Source: Ruminococcaceae bacterium UBA5401
GTDB lineage: Bacteria > Bacillota > Clostridia > Oscillospirales > Acutalibacteraceae
NCBI GenBank assembly: GCA_002409675.1
Contig: DHOB01000011.1
Span: forward strand, 8,106 to 15,400
DNA: 7,295 nt
Direction: 5' to 3'
Both the position numbers and the translations under genes were made by a program. Positions 1-5,474 of the stretch are shown here, piece after piece (the stretch's first letter is position 1; the number at the start of each line of letters is the position of its first letter). Under the pieces are notes generated by a model. That model was not told where the DNA came from, did no database searches, and was given only the letters and a program-made list of their open reading frames with translations.

Positions 1-1
1 G

Positions 2-247
2 CCCGCCGACGCGCGGATTTACGGGGCGGGCCGGTCGGACGCCGTCACTTCTCTGCTGGAAGAGCGGGTCATCAGCGCCGTCGGCGTGCGGAACGAGTAC
101 AATATCGGCTACCTTGGGATTAAAACGGCGGTGGATGGCATCCGCCGCAAAAAGGGAGAAAACGTACAGGTCAATTTCATCATCGCCGACGGCACCAACC
201 TTTACAGCCCGGAAAACGAAAGGATTCTGTTTCCTTTCGTGAGCTGA
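2..247 (+). CDS. Sugar-type periplasmic binding protein, C-terminal fragment
   Basis: This open frame enters from the left edge and ends at TGA 245-247, giving 81 visible residues. The fragment fits the C-terminal lobe of a type 1 periplasmic binding protein (RbsB/LacI-like fold): a segment with IYGAGRSD, then a helix, then the NEYNIGYLGIKTAVDGI stretch that matches the usual 'GY-x-avk-a' helix of sugar-binding proteins, and a final strand with NERILFPFV. In the family this region forms the hinge and closing lobe that binds sugar outside the membrane. The start, signal peptide and most ligand residues lie outside the window, so the substrate cannot be stated. It lies 14 bp upstream of the MglB-like gene on the same strand, so the two are probably co-transcribed. 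In clostridia such pairs often sit beside a sensor kinase and response regulator, but none is visible here. I am confident of the family and unsure of the role (transport or sensing). Confidence 0.75.
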   Translation, partial: PADARIYGAGRSDAVTSLLEERVISAVGVRNEYNIGYLGIKTAVDGIRRKKGENVQVNFIIADGTNLYSPENERILFPFVS

Positions 248-261
248 GCGGGAGGAAAAAA

Positions 262-1311
262 ATGAAAAAGATTCGGAAAGCGCTGGTATGCGTCCTCGCA
301 CTGCTGGCGGCGGCGTTCCCCGCCTCCTGCTCCGCAGACACAAAGCAGGAGCCCGTCCAGACCCTGAAGGTCGGCGTCGCGGCCTACCGCAAGGACGACA
401 CCTTCATCTCGACCCTGTGCGGCTACCTGGAAAGCGCCGCAAAAAAACTGGAAAAGCAGAAAAAAGTCAAAATCGCGCTGAATTTCGCGGACGGGCAGTC
501 CAACCAGTCGCTGCAGAACGACCAGGTCGAGCGGTTCCTCGCACGGGATTATTCCGCCGTCTGCGTCAATCTGGTGGACCGGACGGCCGCGGCGTATATT
601 ATCGACAAAGCCAAAAAGGCCGGCGTCCCGGTCGTGTTTTTTAACCGGGAGCCGGTCGAAGAAGACCTGCATATCTGGAGCGGGGCCTATTACGTCGGCG
701 CCGACGCCGTCCTTTCCGGAAGGATCCAGGGGCAGATTGTCGCCGAGGCGTACCGCAGGGACCCGGCCCGCGTGGACCGGAACCGCGACGGAAAAATCCA
801 GTACGCGATGCTGGAAGGCGAGCAGGGCCACCAGGATTCCCTCCTCCGCACGGAGTATTCCATCAAGTACCTGACGGAAGCGGGGATCCGCGTGCAAAAG
901 CTCGCCAGCGACACGGCAAACTGGCAGCGCGCACAGGGCACGGCCAAAATGACCCAGTGGCTCCGCGAATACGGCGGCAGGCTCGAAGTGGTCCTCTGCA
1001 ACAACGACGACATGGCGCTCGGCGCAATCGACGCCATCAAAAGCAGCGGCGAAACCCCGAAGAAGTCCCCGCTCGTCGTGGGGGTCGACGGCACCAAGCC
1101 CGGGCTGGAGGCCGTCCGCAGCGGCTCGATGCTCGGCACCGCGCTGAACGACGCCAAGCGGCAGGCCGACGCCATCATGGAGCTGACCTACGCTGTGGGG
1201 AACGGCCAGAAGGCGCCGCCCTCCCTGCATTTTCAGCAGGGGAATTCCATCTATATCCCCTACCAGAAAATCACGCGGGAAAACGTCGCGCAGTTCCAGC
1301 AGGGCGGCTGA
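262..1311 (+). CDS. mglB: MglB-like D-galactose/glucose-binding protein (ABC transporter or sensor type)
   Basis: This 349-residue extracytoplasmic binding protein is predicted to bind D-galactose or D-glucose. Residues 1-22 form a signal peptide (basic KKIRK, then a hydrophobic core), with a likely lipid-modified Cys23. Nearly every sugar contact of E. coli MglB can be placed at matching spacing: Asp46, Phe48, Asn128, His190, Asp192, Arg196, Trp221, Asn248, Asp276 and Asn296. The calcium site is also kept: the DRNRDGKIQ loop (Asp172, Asn174, Asp176, Gln180) plus Glu242. The start is ATG 262, preceded by GGAGG at 251-255 with a 6-nt spacer. The upstream neighbour is another binding protein 14 bp away. 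Downstream comes convergent pyrB, so no mglA or mglC follows. The protein may work with a permease encoded elsewhere or present sugar to a sensor kinase. One oddity is Pro at -3 of the lipobox (FPASC), where Leu or another aliphatic residue is usual. The binding assignment is strong; the physiological partner is inferred. Confidence 0.88.
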   Translation: MKKIRKALVCVLALLAAAFPASCSADTKQEPVQTLKVGVAAYRKDDTFISTLCGYLESAAKKLEKQKKVKIALNFADGQSNQSLQNDQVERFLARDYSAVCVNLVDRTAAAYIIDKAKKAGVPVVFFNREPVEEDLHIWSGAYYVGADAVLSGRIQGQIVAEAYRRDPARVDRNRDGKIQYAMLEGEQGHQDSLLRTEYSIKYLTEAGIRVQKLASDTANWQRAQGTAKMTQWLREYGGRLEVVLCNNDDMALGAIDAIKSSGETPKKSPLVVGVDGTKPGLEAVRSGSMLGTALNDAKRQADAIMELTYAVGNGQKAPPSLHFQQGNSIYIPYQKITRENVAQFQQGG

Positions 1312-1335
1312 CCGGCCTTACCTGCCGGAGGCCGG
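1312..1335. repeat. Short stem-loop between convergent mglB and pyrB ends
   Basis: CCGGCCT (1312-1318) and AGGCCGG (1329-1335) are perfect 7-bp inverted arms with a 10-nt loop. The structure begins just after the mglB stop and overlaps the pyrB stop codon at 1318-1320. A GC-rich stem at a convergent gene boundary could slow polymerase on both strands. Neither side is followed by a T-tract, so it does not qualify as a classic intrinsic terminator. In GC-rich DNA an arm of this length can arise by chance. Confidence 0.3.
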
Positions 1336-2406
1336 CGCCGGTGTATGTTCGTCGCAGTACCAGCAGGTCAGTTCGTCCCCGCTGCGGGTGTAGCGGTGCG
1401 GCAGATAGGGCTCGCTGTGAGTGATGCAGGCCGGGTTGGAGCAGCGGCACGGGTACACGGCAGGCTCCGGCTCCTGCCCCGCCCACGTCTCTCTGTTCTG
1501 CAGGATGGTCAGAATCAGCGCCATGCGCGCGTACATTCCATACACCGTCTGGCGGAAATAGGCCGCGCGCGGGTCTTCGTCGACCTCTGTCGCAATTTCG
1601 TCCACCCGCGGCAGCGGATGCAGCACGCGCAGGTCCGCTTTGGCGCGGGCCAGTTTCTTTTCGTCCAGAATATACACGCCCTTCTGCCTGCGGTACTGCT
1701 CCGGGCTGGAAAAGCGCTCCTGCTGGATGCGCGTCATGTACAGCACGTCCAGCTCCGGGAGGGCCTCCTCCAGCGAGGCGACCTCCTTCCACCGGCAGCC
1801 GGCGGCGTCCATCGCGTCCTTCACATACTGCGGCAGGGCGAGCTCCGGCGTGGAAATCAGCACGAACGAGTTGCCCGGAAAGCGAATCATGGCGCGGATC
1901 AGGGAATGCACCGTCCGCCCGTAAATCAGGTCGCCGCACAGGCCGATGCAGAGGTGGTCGAGCCTGCCCTTTTCATTATAAAGGGTCACGAGGTCCGTCA
2001 GGGTCTGGGTCGGGTGCAGGTGCCCGCCGTCGCCGGCGTTGATGACCGGGGAGCGGGAGTAAAGCGACGCAGCGGCCGCCGCGCCCTCCTTCGGGTGGCG
2101 GATGACGACCAGGTCGGCATAGCCGCTGACGACGGTCACGGTGTCCTTCAGGCTCTCTCCCTTTGAGACGGAGGTGTTGCCCGGGTTGTCGAAACCGACC
2201 ACCTCGCCGCCCAGGCGAAACATCGCCGTCTGAAAAGACATTTTAGTCCGGGTGGAGGGCTCGTAGAACAGGGTCGCCATGATTTTGCCGCGGCAGGATT
2301 CCCGGTAGGCCCACGGATTGCTGCGGATGCTGTTGGCAAGACCTATCAGTTCCATGATTTCTTCCACGCTGAGCCGGTCCAAATCGATCATGTGGTGCAG
2401 ATTCAT
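1318..2406 (-). CDS. pyrB: Aspartate carbamoyltransferase with fused PyrI-like zinc tail
   Basis: This enzyme catalyses carbamoyl phosphate plus L-aspartate to N-carbamoyl-aspartate, the committed step of pyrimidine synthesis in the cytoplasm. Residues 1-305 are a full catalytic chain of the E. coli PyrB type. Visible motifs are the carbamoyl-phosphate loop FYEPSTRTKMSF (Ser51-Thr54), the Lys82 loop (SKGESL), GDGGHLHPTQT with His131, YGRTVHS with Arg164, TRIQQER with Arg226 and Gln228, and LHPLPRVDEI. A proline/glutamate-rich linker follows. Residues 320-351 then carry C-R-C-x4-C-ITHSEP-...-C-x2-C, which closely matches the zinc domain of the separate regulatory subunit PyrI. The nucleotide-binding domain of PyrI is absent. 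The start is ATG 2406, chosen because GAGGCG lies 7 nt upstream; the in-frame ATG at 2421 lacks a ribosome site. The gene stands alone, divergent from the activase operon, with a predicted leader of about 27 nt that is too short for a PyrR attenuator. The catalytic assignment is certain; the role of the zinc tail is inferred. Confidence 0.95.
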   Translation of the reverse strand: MNLHHMIDLDRLSVEEIMELIGLANSIRSNPWAYRESCRGKIMATLFYEPSTRTKMSFQTAMFRLGGEVVGFDNPGNTSVSKGESLKDTVTVVSGYADLVVIRHPKEGAAAAASLYSRSPVINAGDGGHLHPTQTLTDLVTLYNEKGRLDHLCIGLCGDLIYGRTVHSLIRAMIRFPGNSFVLISTPELALPQYVKDAMDAAGCRWKEVASLEEALPELDVLYMTRIQQERFSSPEQYRRQKGVYILDEKKLARAKADLRVLHPLPRVDEIATEVDEDPRAAYFRQTVYGMYARMALILTILQNRETWAGQEPEPAVYPCRCSNPACITHSEPYLPHRYTRSGDELTCWYCDEHTPAPASGR

Positions 2407-2413
2407 CTGACTT

Positions 2414-2419
2414 CGCCTC
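2414..2419 (-). promoter_or_regulatory. Ribosome binding site that decides the pyrB start
   Basis: Read on the minus strand this is GAGGCG, ending 7 nt before ATG 2406. It supports the inner ATG (362 residues, starting MNLHHMIDLD) over the ATG at 2421, which would place the site inside the coding region and has only A/T-rich sequence ahead of it. Confidence 0.7.
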
Positions 2420-2430
2420 ATATTCAGTTT

Positions 2431-2450
2431 TTGTATCTTATTGTATCATT
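2431..2450. repeat. Tandem TTGTATC repeats, mirrored at 2522-2530
   Basis: TTGTATC occurs at 2431-2437 and again at 2441-2447, a 10-bp period (one helical turn). The stretch TGTATCATT (2442-2450) is repeated in inverted form as AATGATACA at 2522-2530, next to the -10 of the opposite promoter. These sites overlap both predicted -10 regions. They may be regulator half-sites, or may just reflect two similar promoter cores facing away from each other. Confidence 0.25.
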
Positions 2451-2468
2451 CCGGCCCGAAAACCACAA
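2440..2468 (-). promoter_or_regulatory. Predicted pyrB promoter (extended -10)
   Basis: On the minus strand the -10 box is TACAAT (2445 down to 2440), preceded by TGA, which makes an extended -10 (TGnTACAAT). A weak -35 candidate TTGTGG (2468 down to 2463) lies 17 bp upstream. Transcription would start near 2433, leaving a leader of roughly 27 nt before ATG 2406. The good -10 and TGn motif carry the call; the -35 matches consensus only in TTG. Confidence 0.55.
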
Positions 2469-2479
2469 GATGTTCCGCG

Positions 2480-2519
2480 AATTATGCCCCGCCCTTGACA
2501 ACCCGAAGCGGCATGAATT
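2480..2519. promoter_or_regulatory. Inverted repeat spanning the -35 of the activase promoter, operator candidate
   Basis: AATTATGCC (2480-2488) is mirrored by GGCATGAATT (2510-2519), nine paired bases per arm with one extra G in the right arm. The centre, near 2499, falls on the TTGACA -35 box (2495-2500), and the right arm reaches the -10. A repressor bound here would block RNA polymerase. No regulator gene is visible in the window and the binding protein is unknown. Confidence 0.35.
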
Positions 2520-2524
2520 ACAAT
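2495..2524 (+). promoter_or_regulatory. Predicted sigma-A promoter of the activase operon
   Basis: A perfect -35 TTGACA (2495-2500) is followed after 18 bp by TACAAT (2519-2524), five of six matches to the -10 consensus. Transcription would start near 2531, about 36 nt ahead of ATG 2567. This position also rules out the upstream in-frame starts at 2441 and 2513, which lie within or before the promoter. Confidence 0.7.
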
Positions 2525-2566
2525 GATACATTAGATTATAAGTCTGAAAGATTGGCAGGTCCTGAA

Positions 2567-5461
2567 ATGAAGGTTGGCTTGGACATCGGTTCCACTACCA
2601 TAAAATGTGTTGTGATAGATGAAAGCGGCAAGATTCTGTTCCAGTCCTACGAGCGCCACCTGTCGAAAATCACGGAAAAGGTGACGGAGCTTCTGACAAA
2701 GGTCCGGCGGGACGTGGTGCGGGGAGAAACGGCCGCGCTGACCGTTTCCGGCTCGGCGGGAATGGGGATTTCCCAGACCTGCCGCCTGCCGTTCGTGCAG
2801 GAAGTCTACGCCACGCACATCGCGGTGGGCCGCCTGTTCCCGGGGGCGGACGCCGTGATTGAGCTGGGGGGCGAAGACGCCAAAATCCTGTTCCTTTCCG
2901 GCGGGATGGAGGTGCGCATGAACGGCTCCTGCGCCGGCGGCACGGGCGCCTTCATCGACCAGATGGCAACTTTGCTGAACGTCCCGCTGGACGAGATGGA
3001 CCGCCTCGCCGCAAAGCACGAGAAGATCTACACCATCGCCTCCCGGTGCGGCGTGTTTGCAAAATCCGACGTGCAGCCCCTGCTGAACCAGGGCGCCCGC
3101 AAGACCGACATCTGCGCCAGCATCTTCGCCGCGGTGGCCAACCAGACCATCGCGGGCCTTGCACAGGGCCGCCCCATCGAAGGAAAAGTCCTTTACCTGG
3201 GCGGCCCGCTGACTTTTCTGCCGCAGCTGCGCGCAAGCTTCGACCACGCCCTCAAAATTCAGGGCATCTGCCCCGAAAACTCGCTCTATTACGTGGCGCT
3301 CGGCGCGGCGTACTGCAGCGCCGAAGAAGTGGACCTCGGCAAGGCGCTGGAAAACGTGCGGAAATACGGCTGCACCGGCAGCTTTCTCTCCATCCCGCCG
3401 CTGTTCACCAGCCGGGCGGAATACGACGAATTCCGCCGCAGGCACGCGCAGTGCAAGGCCCCGCGCGGCGACATCGCCTCGTACCGGGGCGGCGCGTTCC
3501 TCGGCATCGACGCCGGGTCCACCACCGTGAAGGCCGTGCTCATCGGCAAAAAAGGCGAAATTCTCAGCTCCATCTACCGGAGCAACTCCGGCAACCCCGT
3601 CCCCATTTTCCGGGACTATCTGCTGGACCTGTACCGCCGGTACCCCGGCATCGCCATAGAGGGCAGCGCCGTGACCGGCTATGGGGAAGAGCTGCTGAAA
3701 AACGCGTTCAACGTGGATTTCGGCATTGTGGAGACGGTGGCGCACTTCACCGCCGCCAAGCGCTTCCGCCCGGACGTGGATTTCGTAATCGACATCGGCG
3801 GGCAGGACATGAAGTGCTTCAAAATCCGCAACGGGGCGATCGACAACATCTTCCTGAACGAGGCGTGTTCCTCGGGCTGCGGCTCTTTTCTGCAGACCTT
3901 CGCCAGCACGCTCGGCTACGGCATTGCGGAGTTCGCCAGGATGGGCCTGTTCGCCAAGCACCCCGTCGACCTGGGGTCGCGCTGCACGGTGTTCATGAAC
4001 TCGCAGGTCAAGCAGGCGCAGAAGGACGGCGCCACGACGGAGGACATCAGCGCCGGCCTTTCGGTCAGCGTGGTGAAAAACGCCATCTACAAGGTGATCC
4101 GCGTGCCGGACGCCAAGGCGCTGGGCAGAAACATCGTGGTGCAGGGCGGCACGTTTCTGAACGACGCCGTGCTGCGCGTGTTCGAGAAGGAGATGGGGGT
4201 CGAGGTCACCCGGCCCGACATCGCCGGCCTGATGGGCGCCTACGGCGCGGCGGTCTACGCCATGAAAAAATCCACCGGCAAAAGCGCCATCATCGGGGAA
4301 AAAGAGCTGGAGAACTTCAGGCACGAGGTCCGGGTCACCACCTGCGGCATGTGCAGCAACCACTGCCGGCTGACCGTGAACATGTTCGGCGGCAACCGCC
4401 GCTTCATCGGCGGCAACCGGTGCGAAAAGCCGGTCACCAAGCGCTCCGGCAAAAGCGAGCTGGACATGTACGCCTACAAGCTGAAGCTGCTCCGCTCGTA
4501 CCGGCCGAAGGCGGGGCCGCGCGGGAAAATCGGCATCCCCATGGGCCTGAACATGTACGAGCTGCTGCCGTTCTGGCACACGTTCTTCACCAGGCTGGGG
4601 TTCGAGGTGGTCGTTTCGCCGCTTTCCACCCGGGAGCTTTACATCCGGGGGCAGAGCACCATCCCCTCCGACACGGTCTGCTTCCCGGCGAAGCTGATGC
4701 ACGGGCACGTGCAGGCGCTGGTGGACGCCGGAATCCGGACGATTTTTTACCCGTGCATGTCCTACACCCCCAACGAACACCTCGGCGACAACCACTACAA
4801 CTGCCCCGTGGTCGCCTATTACCCGGAAGTCATCGGCGCCAACATGCGCTGCCTGAAGGACTGCAACTTCATCCACGGCTATGTGGGCCTTCACCGCAGG
4901 CACGATTTTCCGCGCAAGATGTGCGCCATCTTACAGAAGAGCTTCCCCGACATCACGCCGGCGCAGGTGCGCGCCGCCGCAAAGGCGGCGTATGCGGAGT
5001 ATGCCGCCTTTCTGCACAGGAACCGCAGCAAAGGCGACGAGATGATCGCCGAGGCCAGGCGGCGCCACATGCCCATCATCGTCCTGAGCGGGCGCCCGTA
5101 CCACCTGGACCCGGAAATCAACCACGGCATCGACAAGCTGATTACCGCGCTCGGCGCGGCGGTCATCTCGGAAGACGTGCTCAGCCCCAAGATGCGGCGC
5201 TTCCCCACGCACGTGCTGAACCAGTGGACCTATCAGGCCAGGCTGTACGCCGCGGCGAAATACATCTGCGACAAGCCGGACATGAACCTGGTGCAGCTCG
5301 TCTCTTTCGGGTGCGGCATCGACGCGATCACCACGGACGAGGTGCGCCGGATTCTGGAAGAGAGCGGAAAAATCTACACCGAAGTGAAAATCGACGAAAT
5401 CACCAACCTTGGCGCGGTGAAAATCAGGCTGCGCAGCCTGTTTGCCGCATTGGAGAAATGA
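2567..5461 (+). CDS. Tandem acyl-CoA dehydratase activase-related protein (two BcrAD/BadFG domains plus DUF2229)
   Basis: This 964-residue protein belongs to the 2-hydroxyglutaryl-CoA dehydratase activator group. Family members use ATP hydrolysis to push an electron from a [4Fe-4S] cluster to a partner enzyme. Domain 1 (about 3-255) has the phosphate loop LDIGSTTIK, ELGGEDAK, and cluster cysteines Cys122 (NGSCAGGTG) and Cys161 (SRCGVFAKS). Domain 2 (about 311-565) repeats the plan: IDAGSTTVK, DIGGQDMK, Cys434 (NEACSSGCG) and Cys473 (SRCTVFMNS). Both cysteine pairs are 39 residues apart, the same spacing as in HgdC. A cysteine-rich linker follows (Cys593, 596, 600, 619). A DUF2229-like region starts near 653, with CFPAK (Cys705), YPC (Cys730) and NCPVVAYYPEV (Cys746), ending with FGCG (Cys916). 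The start ATG 2567 is chosen from the phosphate-loop position and the promoter; its ribosome site (AGG, 7 nt away) is weak. The next gene starts 13 nt after the stop. Substrate and exact reaction are unknown. Confidence 0.87.
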   Translation: MKVGLDIGSTTIKCVVIDESGKILFQSYERHLSKITEKVTELLTKVRRDVVRGETAALTVSGSAGMGISQTCRLPFVQEVYATHIAVGRLFPGADAVIELGGEDAKILFLSGGMEVRMNGSCAGGTGAFIDQMATLLNVPLDEMDRLAAKHEKIYTIASRCGVFAKSDVQPLLNQGARKTDICASIFAAVANQTIAGLAQGRPIEGKVLYLGGPLTFLPQLRASFDHALKIQGICPENSLYYVALGAAYCSAEEVDLGKALENVRKYGCTGSFLSIPPLFTSRAEYDEFRRRHAQCKAPRGDIASYRGGAFLGIDAGSTTVKAVLIGKKGEILSSIYRSNSGNPVPIFRDYLLDLYRRYPGIAIEGSAVTGYGEELLKNAFNVDFGIVETVAHFTAAKRFRPDVDFVIDIGGQDMKCFKIRNGAIDNIFLNEACSSGCGSFLQTFASTLGYGIAEFARMGLFAKHPVDLGSRCTVFMNSQVKQAQKDGATTEDISAGLSVSVVKNAIYKVIRVPDAKALGRNIVVQGGTFLNDAVLRVFEKEMGVEVTRPDIAGLMGAYGAAVYAMKKSTGKSAIIGEKELENFRHEVRVTTCGMCSNHCRLTVNMFGGNRRFIGGNRCEKPVTKRSGKSELDMYAYKLKLLRSYRPKAGPRGKIGIPMGLNMYELLPFWHTFFTRLGFEVVVSPLSTRELYIRGQSTIPSDTVCFPAKLMHGHVQALVDAGIRTIFYPCMSYTPNEHLGDNHYNCPVVAYYPEVIGANMRCLKDCNFIHGYVGLHRRHDFPRKMCAILQKSFPDITPAQVRAAAKAAYAEYAAFLHRNRSKGDEMIAEARRRHMPIIVLSGRPYHLDPEINHGIDKLITALGAAVISEDVLSPKMRRFPTHVLNQWTYQARLYAAAKYICDKPDMNLVQLVSFGCGIDAITTDEVRRILEESGKIYTEVKIDEITNLGAVKIRLRSLFAALEK

Positions 5462-5466
5462 GGCGG
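5460..5466 (+). promoter_or_regulatory. Ribosome binding site overlapping the upstream stop, sets a TTG start
   Basis: GAGGCGG overlaps the TGA of the activase gene (5459-5461) and ends 8 nt before TTG 5475. It supports TTG as the start of the dehydratase-like gene and suggests translational coupling. The alternative ATG at 5527 would cut off the FTREMK segment, which I recall as conserved in this family, and it has no comparable site. Confidence 0.65.
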
Positions 5467-5474
5467 AATTTTCA

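Noticed and set aside
202..1230. 342-codon minus-strand frame opposite the MglB-like gene
   Set aside because: The plus strand encodes a full binding protein with all ligand residues; the antisense product has no recognisable domain.
1312..1341. Bidirectional intrinsic terminator at the mglB/pyrB junction
   Set aside because: The stem is real but short, and neither strand has a following T-tract; kept only as a low-confidence stem-loop.
2407..2421. Longer pyrB start at ATG 2421
   Set aside because: No ribosome site precedes it, while GAGGCG is ideally placed for ATG 2406.
2441..2566. N-terminal extension of the activase protein from TTG 2441 or ATG 2513
   Set aside because: The predicted promoter (2495-2524) lies inside this stretch, the extra residues match nothing in the family, and the phosphate loop begins right after ATG 2567.
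2531..4903. 790-codon open frame on the minus strand opposite the activase gene
   Set aside because: It is the complement of a strongly supported gene in GC-rich DNA, where biased third positions keep the antisense frame free of stops. Its protein is low-complexity (Ala, Gly, Val, His, Arg rich) with no recognisable motif.
5451..5466. Programmed +1 frameshift site at GAG AAA TGA
   Set aside because: There is no recognised slippery sequence or upstream stimulatory ribosome site, and the GAGGCGG/TTG pair explains the second gene more simply; mentioned only as an alternative.
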